From DLAJ01 sp023663615 (lineage in GTDB: Bacteria; Bacillota; Clostridia; Lachnospirales; Lachnospiraceae), in contig JAMPHA010000016.1 in the NCBI GenBank assembly GCA_023663615.1, forward strand, positions 1 through 52,127: DNA of 52,127 bases. Reading direction: 5' to 3'. This document shows positions 34,107-43,246 of this stretch, piece by piece. The notes under the pieces are model-generated. The model did no database searches. It worked only from the letters and a program-made list of their open reading frames with translations, and was not told the DNA's origin. Position 1 is the first letter of the stretch. Each line of letters opens with the position of its first letter. Both the position numbers and the translations under genes were made by a program.

Positions 34107-35483
34107 CTACGGCATCCGAAAGACCAGATCCTTAAAGATCCTGCCGCGCACCTCATAATTTGGAAACATGCCCCAGCTCGCGCACGCGGGGGAAAGCAGC
34201 ACCGCATCTCCCGGCTCCGCTTTTTCCCTGCATCGCTCCACTGCTTCCTCCAGGCTGTCCGCCATAACGATCTCGGTAAAACCGTGCGCCCTCGCGCAGG
34301 CGGCGATCTTTTCCCGCGTCTGCCCGATCAGCACCAGACACTTCACTTTGCCGTCAAACGCCTCGATCCATTCATCATACGTACTCTGCTTGTCATAGCC
34401 GCCGCCGATTAAAACCGTCGGCTTTTTCATGGCGCGGATCCCCTGGATCGCCGCGTCGGGATTCGTCCCCTTGGAATCATTATAATAATCCACACCGCCT
34501 TTGGTCTCCACGAACTCAATGCGGTGCTCCACCGCCCGAAACTTCCGTACCGTATGTAAGATTTGTTCCATCGGCACGCCCAGCGCCTCCGTGACCGCCA
34601 TTGCCGCCATGATATTCTCGTAATTGCAGGTGCCGACCAGCATCGTCTCCTGCACGTTCATCAGCTTTTCGGCACATCCGCCCCGCGCGCGGAAAATTTC
34701 TTCCCCTTCCAGATAATAGCCGTCCTCCAACCGCTCCTTTGAGGAAAAGAACACCACCTGCGCCGGACAAACGTCCGCAAACGCGCGGGTATCCGCGTTG
34801 TCATAATTTAAGACACATAGATCGTCTTTCGTCTGATTCTTTGTGATACGCTCTTTCACCGCTATGTAGGCTTCCATCGTCTTATGCCGGTTCAAATGAT
34901 CTGGCGTGATATTTAAGATCGCGGACACATGCGGATGAAAATCCACGATCGTCTCCAGCTGAAAGCTGCTGATCTCCGCTACCGTATAACTTAGCGGCGT
35001 CGTTTTTAACACCGCCTCCGTATAGGGCGCCCCGATATTACCGACCACGAACGTATTGCCGTAATGTTCCTGCATGATCTGACCGACAAGCGTTGTTGTC
35101 GTCGTCTTTCCGTTTGTACCGGTGATCGCCGCTACCGTTCCCTGCTCTTTTGCATAGGCGAGCTCGATCTCGCCCCAGATCGGGATGCCGGACTGCCTCA
35201 GCTCCTCCACAAAGGGCGAGTCCACCGGCACACCGGGGCTCAAGACCGCAAGCTTTATCTCATTTCTGATCTCATCAGGAAGGCTCTTCGTGCGAATCTC
35301 CACGGTCGGGTAATCTTTCAGCTTCTCCGCCAGTTCACGCACGGAAAGCTTCTCGTTCTCATCAAACAGGACGGGCTTCTCCTTGCATTTTACAAGCATT
35401 TCTACCGCGCCGATACCGCTTTTTCCCGCACCGACGACCAACACCCTGCCATCCTTCCATTCCACACCGTTCTTTGGTTCCAT
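34107..35483 (-). CDS. murD: UDP-N-acetylmuramoylalanine-D-glutamate ligase
   Basis: Adds D-glutamate to UDP-MurNAc-L-Ala in peptidoglycan precursor synthesis, in the cytoplasm. The 458 residues include an N-terminal Rossmann domain (VLVVGAGKSGIGAVEML), the Mur ligase ATP site GTNGKTTTT, the central NITPDHLNRH, and the C-terminal DSKGTNPDAA and GGYDK motifs. ATG 35483 is preferred to 35492 for spacing to AGAAAGG. The order mraY-murD-ftsW is conserved. Confidence 0.96.
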   Translation of the reverse strand: MEPKNGVEWKDGRVLVVGAGKSGIGAVEMLVKCKEKPVLFDENEKLSVRELAEKLKDYPTVEIRTKSLPDEIRNEIKLAVLSPGVPVDSPFVEELRQSGIPIWGEIELAYAKEQGTVAAITGTNGKTTTTTLVGQIMQEHYGNTFVVGNIGAPYTEAVLKTTPLSYTVAEISSFQLETIVDFHPHVSAILNITPDHLNRHKTMEAYIAVKERITKNQTKDDLCVLNYDNADTRAFADVCPAQVVFFSSKERLEDGYYLEGEEIFRARGGCAEKLMNVQETMLVGTCNYENIMAAMAVTEALGVPMEQILHTVRKFRAVEHRIEFVETKGGVDYYNDSKGTNPDAAIQGIRAMKKPTVLIGGGYDKQSTYDEWIEAFDGKVKCLVLIGQTREKIAACARAHGFTEIVMADSLEEAVERCREKAEPGDAVLLSPACASWGMFPNYEVRGRIFKDLVFRMP

Positions 35484-35588
35484 GCAGACCATACCTTTCT
35501 GTTCCAGACTCTCTCTCCCTTTCCGCTGTTACGCAGAATCGTCATCGTCCTCCGCAGCCGCCGTAAGCGGTCGGAAACGCTTCTCCCG

Positions 35589-36551
35589 TCACCAGACTCC
35601 CTGCAGCGCAAGCAGGCACAAAAGCGCCGTCACGATGGAGAAGACTGCGACCACGCGCGTCTCCGACCACCCGCACAGTTCAAAATGATGATGGATCGGC
35701 GCCATCTTGAAAATCCGTTTTCCATGCGTCGCCTTAAAATACGTCACCTGCAAAATATCGGAAAGCGTCTCGATCATATAAATAAATCCGACGATCGGAA
35801 TAAACAGCGGCATCTGCGTCATATACGCCATACCCGCCACAAAACCGCCGAGCGCGAGTGATCCCGTATCGCCCATAAACACTTTCGCCGGATACACATT
35901 AAAGAGCAGGAATCCCAACAGGGCGCCCACGACCGCACAGGTGATCGGCGAGAGCCCGTTCGCCGTGCCGATGCTCACGACCGCAAAAAACGTCGCCACC
36001 ATGACCGTAACGCTGCTTGCCAGTCCATCCAGCCCATCCGTTAAATTCGTTCCGTTCACCGTCGCGATCACGATAAAAAACATCGCCGGGATCGTGAATA
36101 CGCCGAGTTCTAAATAGTGACCCTCCCAAAACGGGATCTTCATATCCAAAAGAACATCCGTATAGCGCATAATATATAGTACAAACACGCTCGTCACGAT
36201 AAGCTGACCGAGCATTTTCTGCCATGCCTTTAAGCCCAGCGAGCGCTTGAGCACGACCTTAATATAATCGTCAACAAAACCGACAAGCCCGAATCCCAGC
36301 GTCAAAAAGAGTACCGGAACGATCTTCGGGTAATCTTTTACATAAATCAGCGACGTAATCGTCACCGCCAGCAGGATCACGATCCCCCCCATTGTCGGCG
36401 TCCCCGACTTTTTTAAGTGGGACTGCGGTCCCTCGCCCCGCTCCGTCTGTCCCACTTTCAGCTTTCTTAAAAAAGGAATCAAAATCGGCGCGCATACGGC
36501 GCTTATCCCAAACGAAATCAATATCGGCAACAAAATACTTACATCCACCAT
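35589..36551 (-). CDS. mraY: Phospho-N-acetylmuramoyl-pentapeptide-transferase
   Basis: Transfers phospho-MurNAc-pentapeptide to undecaprenyl phosphate, making lipid I. The 320-residue integral membrane protein has ten or so segments, GTPTMGGIV near the N-terminus, the catalytic loop VDDYIKV, NLTDGLDGLA, GDTGSLALGG, and the C-terminal HHHFEL. The start at 36551 (MVDVSILLP) matches the family; a longer frame to 36629 does not. murF, which usually precedes mraY, is absent. Confidence 0.96.
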   Translation of the reverse strand: MVDVSILLPILISFGISAVCAPILIPFLRKLKVGQTERGEGPQSHLKKSGTPTMGGIVILLAVTITSLIYVKDYPKIVPVLFLTLGFGLVGFVDDYIKVVLKRSLGLKAWQKMLGQLIVTSVFVLYIMRYTDVLLDMKIPFWEGHYLELGVFTIPAMFFIVIATVNGTNLTDGLDGLASSVTVMVATFFAVVSIGTANGLSPITCAVVGALLGFLLFNVYPAKVFMGDTGSLALGGFVAGMAYMTQMPLFIPIVGFIYMIETLSDILQVTYFKATHGKRIFKMAPIHHHFELCGWSETRVVAVFSIVTALLCLLALQGVW

Positions 36552-36710
36552 GACCTTAGCCCGCTCCCGGTTTTTTCTGACTATTGATGTTCTCTGCTGC
36601 GCATCCTTCCCGAACACAGCGCACAGCATGCTAAAACAAATTTCATCATATCACGTTTCCTATCCCAATGCAAATCTGCGCGCGGGATTTTCTTCCATCG
36701 GTTTCCCGCT

Positions 36711-38465
36711 TCATTCCTCCATATAAGGAAGGATATTTTCGAACAACACCCGCGCGACAGGCGCAGCCACCTGCCCGCCGTAGTACACGCCCTGCGGATT
36801 GTGAATGACCACAAGCGCAAGTACCGTGGGATCGTCTGCGGGCGCAAATCCGATAAAAGAGGCAATGTAACGTCCGCTTCCGCGCGGAAGCGTCTGGCTC
36901 GTCGCCGTCTTCCCGCCGACACGGTAGCCCTCGACATACCCGTTTTTTCCCGTACCCTCCGCCACAACCTGCTCTAACAGATAACGAAGCGTCTCTGACG
37001 TCTCCTCCGACACGATCCGCTCCCCCATGCCGTTTGCAAACAGGTTTGTCGAACCGTCCGACGCGCTCTGCGTATACATTGCAAGATGGGGTGTGATCCT
37101 TTTTCCGCCATTGACCAAGGACGCTGCGGTCGCAGCCATCTTGATGGGCGTGATCTGGAACGACTGTCCGAACGAAACCGTGGCAAGCTCCACCATTCCC
37201 ATGTTTTCCGGCTTATGCATGATCGTTCCCGCCTCACCCGGCAGGTCGATCCCTGTTTTTTCCAACAAGCCGAACTGTTCAAAATAGCGGTAATAATTTT
37301 CCACGCCCAGGCGCAGTCCGACCGTGATGAATACCGGATTGCACGAATTCATGATTCCCTGTACAAATGTCTCGGAACCGTGCCCCGCCACCTTATGACA
37401 GCGGATCCTTCTATCCTCCACCATGATATAGCCCGGACAGTGAAAGTGATCCTCCAAAGAGACAACGCCTTCCTCGAGACCTGCCGTCGCCGTGATGATC
37501 TTAAACGTAGAACCCGGCTCATACGTATCGCTGATGCAGGCGTTACGCCACATTTGATTCCTCGCATTCTGAATCTCATCCTGCGTCATCATGCCCGTAT
37601 CCACGTCTTCCGGCAGGGCAAACGGGTTGTTTAAGTCAAATTCCGGGACATCCGCCATCGCATAGATTTCCCCGTTCCGCGGATTCATAACAATAATGGA
37701 AACACGCTCCGCCTGCTTTGCCGCCATGACCTGTCTTGCAAGCTGTGTCGCGTAGGACTGCATATTGATGTCCAGCGTCAGATACAAATCCTGTCCCGCG
37801 ACCGGTTCCCTGCGGTTTTCGCCCGCATCGCTGACCTCCACGCCGCGCGCATCCGTCACCGAAAGGATCAGGCCGTCCGTCCCTTTCAGATAACGCTCGT
37901 ATGCAACCTCTATTCCGATAATTCCCTGATTGTCGCCGCCCGTAAAACCGAGCACCTTCGACGCCAGCTCGCCGTACGGATAAAAGCGCTGGTAATCCTC
38001 ATCCACTTTCACACCGTCCAGATGCCGGTTCCTGATCCTGTCCCCGACTTCTTTCGATACATTGCTTTTTATTTTTTCAATGGAGGTATACTTCTCCACC
38101 CTGCGGCGCACATATTCTTCGCTTAACCCCAGCTCCTCGCTCAGTGCGCGCACGACCTCATCGGCGTCCGTGACCTGACTGTGAATGACGGAGACCGTAC
38201 ACACGGACCGGTTCGACGCAAGCAGCTCGCCGTTTCGGTCATAAATGCACCCGCGCGCCGCCTTGATCACACGTTCCCTCTCATGAAGCTCCTGTGCGAC
38301 CGCCGTATAATAATCGGAGCAAAAGATCATCAGATAGGCAACGCGCCCGCAAAGCGCCATAAAAAGGAGCATACAGCAGACCGTATAGATCACCAGCTTC
38401 TTTCTGTTCGCGGTCTTGTTCCTCCGGGAAACTCCCCACGCCGCTCTGATCCTGACTTTCTTCAT
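36711..38465 (-). CDS. spoVD: Class B penicillin-binding protein, SpoVD/FtsI type
   Basis: A transpeptidase that cross-links peptidoglycan, probably with the SEDS protein encoded downstream. The 584 residues comprise one N-terminal membrane segment (about 22-42), a dimerisation/pedestal domain (RGCIYDRNGELLA), and the transpeptidase domain with EPGSTFK (SxxK), SCN (SxN) and GGKTATS in place of the usual KTGT box. No PASTA domain follows, so the SpoVD label is by position. ATG 38465 is chosen by family alignment; the ribosome site is weak. The gene ends just before mraY, in the usual dcw order. Confidence 0.88.
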   Translation of the reverse strand: MKKVRIRAAWGVSRRNKTANRKKLVIYTVCCMLLFMALCGRVAYLMIFCSDYYTAVAQELHERERVIKAARGCIYDRNGELLASNRSVCTVSVIHSQVTDADEVVRALSEELGLSEEYVRRRVEKYTSIEKIKSNVSKEVGDRIRNRHLDGVKVDEDYQRFYPYGELASKVLGFTGGDNQGIIGIEVAYERYLKGTDGLILSVTDARGVEVSDAGENRREPVAGQDLYLTLDINMQSYATQLARQVMAAKQAERVSIIVMNPRNGEIYAMADVPEFDLNNPFALPEDVDTGMMTQDEIQNARNQMWRNACISDTYEPGSTFKIITATAGLEEGVVSLEDHFHCPGYIMVEDRRIRCHKVAGHGSETFVQGIMNSCNPVFITVGLRLGVENYYRYFEQFGLLEKTGIDLPGEAGTIMHKPENMGMVELATVSFGQSFQITPIKMAATAASLVNGGKRITPHLAMYTQSASDGSTNLFANGMGERIVSEETSETLRYLLEQVVAEGTGKNGYVEGYRVGGKTATSQTLPRGSGRYIASFIGFAPADDPTVLALVVIHNPQGVYYGGQVAAPVARVLFENILPYMEE

Positions 38466-38536
38466 GAATCGAACCCCATAAAAGCCTTCTCTATCATTGT
38501 ATTCCGCTTTTACAAGGTTATTCATTCCCTCATTCG

Positions 38537-40750
38537 TTATTCATGCGGGCTCACCAGCGGACTCCCCGGTTCGATCGGCTCGCCCGTTTCGGGATCTAAA
38601 AATTCTCCTGTCAGCGGGTCGATGGCATATCCGGTCTCGGGATCGTAGTGTATGGTATGTTCCGGCATGCCGCCCGCCCCGTCTCCTCCGCCGGTTCCGC
38701 TTCCGTCTGTGCCGCTCTGTCCGTCACCGCCCGTCCCGGTTCCGTCTGTGCCGCTCTGTCCGTCACCGCCCGTCCCGGTTCCGTCTGCACCTGTCTGTCC
38801 GTCTTCGCCTGTCCCGGTTCCGTCTGTTCCATCGCCGGTCGTCTCCGGCCGCGTTACCGAATTCATTTCCAGCTGATCAAGCTCTTCCCGCTCCGCATCC
38901 GATAATTCTTCCGTCATCGGAATGCCGAGATACGGAAGCACCTCCGTTAAGATTTCCCGCACAATTTCGCTTGCCAGGCGGGAATTGTCCTGCTTATACT
39001 GATTGGCGCGGTCAACAACCACGTAGATTGCAACCTGCGGATGATTCGCCGGCACATAACCGATAAAGGAAACGACATAGTTGATGCCGTCACGCGGTAC
39101 CACCTCCGCCGTACCGGTCTTTCCTCCCATCGAGTATCCTGCCGGGCGGGCAGCACCTCCCGTACCCGTATCCACAACGGCATTACAGTACCCGACGATC
39201 CGGTCGGAAACCGCGGTGGAAACCGTCTGCTTCAAAATACGCGGTTCGATATTGCGCACGGTTGCGCCGTCCGCGTTCAAAACGCGGCTTACCACATGGG
39301 GTTCATAATAGTATCCGCCGTTGATCAGCGAGCAATACGCGGTCATGAGCTGGATCATCGTCACGTTGAAGCCCTGCCCGAAGCTCGATGTCGCAAGTTC
39401 CGCCTCATGCATGGTCTTTTCCGTATAAACAACCGCATCCGTCCGCGCCTCTCCCGCAAGATCGATATTGGTCCGAAGTCCGAAATTAAAAACGGATTCG
39501 TATTTTAGCATATTCGTTTTTCCGATCGCCGCGCCCATGTGCATCAGCGCCACGTTACAGGAGCTCTCCATCGCCCCCTGCACTGTCACCTCGCCGTGTC
39601 CCATTCTGTTATGGCAGTGAATATCGTAATCCGCCACAGTCAGGTAACCGTTACACATATAATGCTCGTTTCCGGTAAGCGCTCCCGTCTCTAAGCCCGT
39701 CGCTACGGTAAACGGTTTCATGGTCGATCCCGGCTCGTAAGTGCTCGAAATACAAAAATTCTGCCAAAGCTGATTGACGATCGCAGTGTATTTCTCCTGC
39801 GTCATCGCATCAATCTCCTCTTCCGTATAGAGTGCGCTGATGTCGTACGGATTATTACAATCAAACGTCGGATAGCTTGCCATCGCCAGGATTTCCCCGT
39901 TATTGGGATTCATGATGATGCAGCCCGTATTGTACGCACCGAGCCCGTCCCGGTATTCGTTCTCATGCGCATCATTGAACGCTTTGAGCTTCCGCTCTAC
40001 GATGCTCTGGATATGTGCGTCAATGGTCGATACGAGGGTGTAACCGTCCTGGGCTGGCACCGTTGTGCGCTCCAGATCGGAATCATCGTTTAAGTACCCG
40101 TACTCCCTGCCGTTCGTCCCGCACAATTCTTCATTATAAAACTGCTCCAGCCCGTACATGCCCGTATTATCGTTTCCCGTAAAGCCGATCACATCACAGG
40201 CGAGCGAGCCGTTCGGGTAGTTTCGCTGATATTCTTCCTCAAACCATACGCCCGCCACATTCGGATATTCGCCCGGATTGTTGTCGATCTCCATAAACGC
40301 GCTGATCTCTTCATAGGGCATCCTGCGCAAAAGAACATAGTACTGTGACGCGGGATGATCGATGATATACTGTCTGAGCGCCGCAATATCCACATCAAAG
40401 CATTGGTCGAGCGCCGCGAGTGTCGGCTCCAGATAGTCTTCATCGGAGAGGATCTCTTTACTGTCAATGATCAGATTATAGACTTTCCGGCTTGTCGCCA
40501 GTACCGTTCCGTTACAGTCTACAATGTTTCCTCTTTTGAAGGGGATCGTCGTACTGCTGTATTCCTGCTGGGATAACACCTGTCGTTTATAGCTGTCGCC
40601 ATGATCGCGCACGAGCATGTAAAGCCGCACGCTAAGCGCAGCAAAAGCCAGCACTACTGCCACGACCAGCACCACCAGCTTTTTCTGCATTTTGATTGTG
40701 AACTTGTTCTTTTGATTCCGCTTTTCTTTATCCTGCCTGCGTGAAGCCAC
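38537..40750 (-). CDS. Class B penicillin-binding protein (FtsI/PBP2B-like) with repeat tail
   Basis: A second transpeptidase next to the spoVD-like gene, presumably the vegetative septal enzyme. The 737 residues comprise a basic tail, one membrane segment (about 23-45), a pedestal domain (FKRGNIVDCNGTVLATS), and the catalytic domain with EPGSTMK, SSCN and GGKTGTAE, all canonical. After about residue 640 a Gly/Thr/Asp-rich tail contains three 13-residue repeats and a Pro/Glu-rich end. The GTG at 40750 has an AGAGG site; the longer frame to 40933 would translate a non-coding hairpin repeat and is rejected. It lies directly downstream of ftsL. Confidence 0.9.
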   Translation of the reverse strand: MASRRQDKEKRNQKNKFTIKMQKKLVVLVVAVVLAFAALSVRLYMLVRDHGDSYKRQVLSQQEYSSTTIPFKRGNIVDCNGTVLATSRKVYNLIIDSKEILSDEDYLEPTLAALDQCFDVDIAALRQYIIDHPASQYYVLLRRMPYEEISAFMEIDNNPGEYPNVAGVWFEEEYQRNYPNGSLACDVIGFTGNDNTGMYGLEQFYNEELCGTNGREYGYLNDDSDLERTTVPAQDGYTLVSTIDAHIQSIVERKLKAFNDAHENEYRDGLGAYNTGCIIMNPNNGEILAMASYPTFDCNNPYDISALYTEEEIDAMTQEKYTAIVNQLWQNFCISSTYEPGSTMKPFTVATGLETGALTGNEHYMCNGYLTVADYDIHCHNRMGHGEVTVQGAMESSCNVALMHMGAAIGKTNMLKYESVFNFGLRTNIDLAGEARTDAVVYTEKTMHEAELATSSFGQGFNVTMIQLMTAYCSLINGGYYYEPHVVSRVLNADGATVRNIEPRILKQTVSTAVSDRIVGYCNAVVDTGTGGAARPAGYSMGGKTGTAEVVPRDGINYVVSFIGYVPANHPQVAIYVVVDRANQYKQDNSRLASEIVREILTEVLPYLGIPMTEELSDAEREELDQLEMNSVTRPETTGDGTDGTGTGEDGQTGADGTGTGGDGQSGTDGTGTGGDGQSGTDGSGTGGGDGAGGMPEHTIHYDPETGYAIDPLTGEFLDPETGEPIEPGSPLVSPHE
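38690..38840. repeat. 39-bp coding repeats in the penicillin-binding protein tail
   Basis: About three 39-bp units encode the 13-residue GTGGDGQSGTDGT-type repeats of the extracellular C-terminal tail. Near-identity of copies suggests recent expansion. Confidence 0.75.
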
Positions 40751-40803
40751 TTTGCTACCTCTGTTTTCTTTTTCATCCGCTATGATTGTTGGCGCAATTC
40801 CAA

Positions 40804-40854
40804 AAGAACTGCAGAAGGCAGTTCTTTGAAAGCGTGCGAAGCACGATTTTTTAT
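40804..40854. repeat. Modular hairpin repeat after ftsL
   Basis: A 9-bp stem (40804-40812 and 40818-40826), the linker TTTGAAAG and a CGTGC/GCACG hairpin followed by ATTTTTTAT directly abut the ftsL stop codon. The 31 nt at 40824-40854 are identical to 28809-28839 next to sigE, in the same relation to a minus-strand stop codon. Confidence 0.85.
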
Positions 40855-41492
40855 TCCTGAGGAATCTCCGCGTATTTGCGCGCATAATCGTCGCCGCCGC
40901 CTTCCACCCGGATGATCTGCCCTTCCGAGGCATATTTCATGCCCAGTTCGCAAATGGCGATCCTTTTGACTTCCTCAAGGTCAACGGAGCTGTTGATCCT
41001 TGTTTCGTACTCGTCATTATCCTGCCGCAGCGCATGAAGCTCGCTCTCCATGCGGGAAACCCGCTTTACACTGTTGGTAATATCGGATTGTAAATTGATG
41101 TAGCCGATCAGAACAACTGCGGCGAGCGCAAGCGCGCTGACCAGAAACGCAACATAGCCCAGATTCATCTGCACTGCCTTTTCCCTGTTCTTACGGGCAG
41201 TGTGATTTGGCTTCTTCTTCGGCGCTTCCTCCAGCAGTTCCTCAAAGCTCGGCTCTCTTACCGCCGTGCCGTGCTGATACGCATACGATCCTCTCCGAGA
41301 ATATGCCTGTTCTGATGCGGTCTGTCTCTGTCCGGCGCCTTCTTTCGACATGGATGCGCTCTGTTGTCTCCGTGTGTCGCGCTCTCCTGCCATGGCTGTG
41401 CTCCGTTGTATCCGTGTGTCATATCTATCGTCATAAAACCTGTGAGCGCCCGATCTTTGGCGGCTCTGTATCTGCTGTCTTTCTCTGCTCAT
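40851..41492 (-). CDS. ftsL: FtsL-like septum protein
   Basis: A bitopic divisome protein, assigned mainly by position between rsmH and the penicillin-binding protein gene. The 213 residues begin with a long, Arg/Gln/Ser-rich cytoplasmic region (about 115 residues, much longer than in classic FtsL). One membrane segment (about 112-132), a coiled-coil leucine-zipper-like stretch (INLQSDITNSVKRVSRMESELHAL) and a DLEEVKRIAICELGMKYA end follow, as in FtsL/DivIC proteins. ATG 41492 is chosen because of GGAGGATG upstream. Confidence 0.82.
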   Translation of the reverse strand: MSRERQQIQSRQRSGAHRFYDDRYDTRIQRSTAMAGERDTRRQQSASMSKEGAGQRQTASEQAYSRRGSYAYQHGTAVREPSFEELLEEAPKKKPNHTARKNREKAVQMNLGYVAFLVSALALAAVVLIGYINLQSDITNSVKRVSRMESELHALRQDNDEYETRINSSVDLEEVKRIAICELGMKYASEGQIIRVEGGGDDYARKYAEIPQE

Positions 41493-41573
41493 CCTGTTTC
41501 CACATCCTCCCGTGTCGGACCGCACCCCCATACAGGCGTACAAGGCTTGTCCGCCTTCGCGTCCGACTGATTT

Positions 41574-42506
41574 TTATTTTCTCTCAAAGGTCCTCAGCTT
41601 CGCGCTTTTGGACCGTTTATTTTTTTCTAACTCCTCTTCGGACGGCAGGATCGGTTTTCGGTTGACCTGCCTTCCTTTTGATACCTTTCCGCATACGCAT
41701 ACCGGAAAATCCGGCGGACAGGTACACGGGTTCTCGTTTTTGCGAAACGCCGTCTTCACGATCCGGTCTTCCAGCGAATGAAATGTGATGATGCTGATCC
41801 GCCCGCCCGGATTCAAAAACGCGATCATTTCATCCAAAGAATCCCGCAACACATCCAGTTCACGGTTGCACGCGATCCGGATTGCCTGAAATGTCTTTTT
41901 TGCCGGATGACCGTTTACGCGCAGCTTTGCCGGAATCGACTGCTTAATGATCTCGCACAATTCCCCGGTTGTCTCAATGGGCTTGTCCTTTCTTGCCGCC
42001 GCAATGTGTTTCGCGATATTTTTCGCAAACTGTTCCTCACCGTAATCGCGGATGATATGATACAGTTCCGTCTCGGAATACTCGTTAACGATCTCCCGCG
42101 CAGTCAGACTCTGGCGGTCGTCCATCCTCATGTCAAGCGGCGCGTCCTGTTGATAACTGAAGCCGCGGTCCGCCGTGTCAAGCTGGTAGGAAGAGACGCC
42201 CAGATCCAGCAGGATCCCGTCCGCGCTTAGAACACCCATTTCCCGCAGTCTTTGAACCGCATTGCAGTAATTATCCCTTATGATTGTGACCCGGCTGCCA
42301 AAAGGCGTCAGCCGTTTCGACGCCGCCGCGACCGCATCCGCATCCTGATCGATCCCATATAACTTTCCCCGCTCTCCGAGCCTCGTGCATATCTCATAAG
42401 AATGCCCGCCGCCGCCGAGCGTGCCGTCCACATAAACGCCGTCCGGCTTGATCTGAAGCGAATCCACCGTCTCATAGAGCATGACGGACTGATGTCCGAA
42501 CTCCAT
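41574..42506 (-). CDS. rsmH: 16S rRNA (cytosine1402-N4)-methyltransferase RsmH
   Basis: Methylates C1402 in the ribosomal decoding centre using SAM. The 310-residue protein has GHQSVMLYETVDSL at the N-terminus, the SAM loop DGTLGGGGHSYEI, DLGVSSYQLDTADRGFSYQ, and the C-terminal FHSLEDRIVKTAFR. A four-cysteine segment (CTCPPDFPVCVC) near the end is common in Firmicutes homologues. It follows mraZ by 17 nt. Confidence 0.97.
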   Translation of the reverse strand: MEFGHQSVMLYETVDSLQIKPDGVYVDGTLGGGGHSYEICTRLGERGKLYGIDQDADAVAAASKRLTPFGSRVTIIRDNYCNAVQRLREMGVLSADGILLDLGVSSYQLDTADRGFSYQQDAPLDMRMDDRQSLTAREIVNEYSETELYHIIRDYGEEQFAKNIAKHIAAARKDKPIETTGELCEIIKQSIPAKLRVNGHPAKKTFQAIRIACNRELDVLRDSLDEMIAFLNPGGRISIITFHSLEDRIVKTAFRKNENPCTCPPDFPVCVCGKVSKGRQVNRKPILPSEEELEKNKRSKSAKLRTFERK

Positions 42507-42523
42507 TTGTATGTTCCTTTCGT

Positions 42524-42955
42524 TTACAAAATTCCGTACGCGGTCAGGCTCTGCGCAAATTCTTCCATATCCTCATAATCGACCGCGCCGTCATAGCGTT
42601 CCTTCGACCAAATCTCCGCGCGTCTGCCGACGCCGATCAATACAACGTCCTTTTCGATCGCCGCGAACTGCCTGAGATTCTGCGGCAGGAGAATCCTGCC
42701 CTGTTTATCAACCTCTGCATCCGCCGCTCCCGCAAGGAAGAATCTCGTAAATTGTCTTGCTCCTTTATCCGTCATCGGTAACGCCGCCAGCTTCTCCGTC
42801 AGCGCCGCCCATTCGCTCTCGTCAAATACGAACAGACAGCCATCCAATCCCTTCGTCACAACAAATTTCTCGCCGAGACTTTCTCTGAATTTTGCCGGGA
42901 ATGTCAGCCTGCCCTTGATGTCCACTGTGTGGTTGTACTCACCTGTAAACATCAT
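42524..42955 (-). CDS. mraZ: Transcriptional regulator MraZ
   Basis: A DNA-binding AbrB-like protein that regulates its own dcw operon. The 143-residue protein has the duplicated SpoVT-AbrB fold: FTGEYNHTVDIKGRLTFPAKFRE in the first half and AADAEVDKQGRILLPQNLRQFA in the second. It is the first gene of the cluster. Two adjacent ATG codons are possible; the ribosome site (GGGGCGGTG) is weak. Its target boxes are visible just upstream. Confidence 0.95.
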   Translation of the reverse strand: MMFTGEYNHTVDIKGRLTFPAKFRESLGEKFVVTKGLDGCLFVFDESEWAALTEKLAALPMTDKGARQFTRFFLAGAADAEVDKQGRILLPQNLRQFAAIEKDVVLIGVGRRAEIWSKERYDGAVDYEDMEEFAQSLTAYGIL

Positions 42956-42977
42956 ACGTCACCGCCCCGTGGAGCTG

Positions 42978-43063
42978 CCACTGTGGTCCCTCGTGAACGA
43001 TTTTCACCACTTTCGGGGTTCAAATCTGCCACTTTCATCCACTAGGAACCACTTTTCTCCACT
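42978..43063 (-). promoter_or_regulatory. MraZ operator: six AGTGG boxes
   Basis: On the minus strand AGTGG occurs six times between promoter and mraZ. The four nearest the promoter (43063, 43053, 43043, 43033 as first bases) are spaced exactly 10 bp, one helix turn apart, and two more follow (43011 and 42982). Direct repeats of this kind with 10-bp period are the known recognition pattern of MraZ. They overlap the predicted transcription start. Confidence 0.8.
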
Positions 43064-43072
43064 TACAAGGCT

Positions 43073-43101
43073 ATTCTACATGAGAAATGCGCTTCTTGCA
43101 A
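43073..43101 (-). promoter_or_regulatory. Promoter of the mraZ division operon
   Basis: TTGCAA (43101-43096), a 17-nt spacer and TAGAAT (43078-43073) on the minus strand. The start point would fall at about 43066, at the edge of the first MraZ box. No internal terminator is seen before ftsZ, so this promoter may serve the whole cluster. Confidence 0.75.
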
Positions 43102-43182
43102 GCGTTTTATGAAAATTGTCCGAAAATTTTTGCGTAAATTTTATTTTGTCGAACATATGTTTTTTTCAAATCCTATTCTGCT

Positions 43183-43210
43183 TTCAAAAGCGTATATCCT
43201 GTGCTATAAT
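43183..43210 (+). promoter_or_regulatory. Promoter of the divergent lipoprotein gene
   Basis: TTCAAA (43183-43188), 16 nt and TATAAT (43205-43210) with TGC before it form an extended -10 promoter on the plus strand, about 37 nt upstream of the ATG. A small ATCCC/GGGAT hairpin lies at the start of the transcript. Confidence 0.65.
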
Positions 43211-43246
43211 CATCCCAATCGGGATTTGTGGGAAGTGAGGAACAAG

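Noticed and set aside
40751..40933. N-terminal extension of the FtsI-like protein by 61 residues
   Set aside because: The extension would translate the hairpin repeat after ftsL; the GTG at 40750 has a ribosome site.
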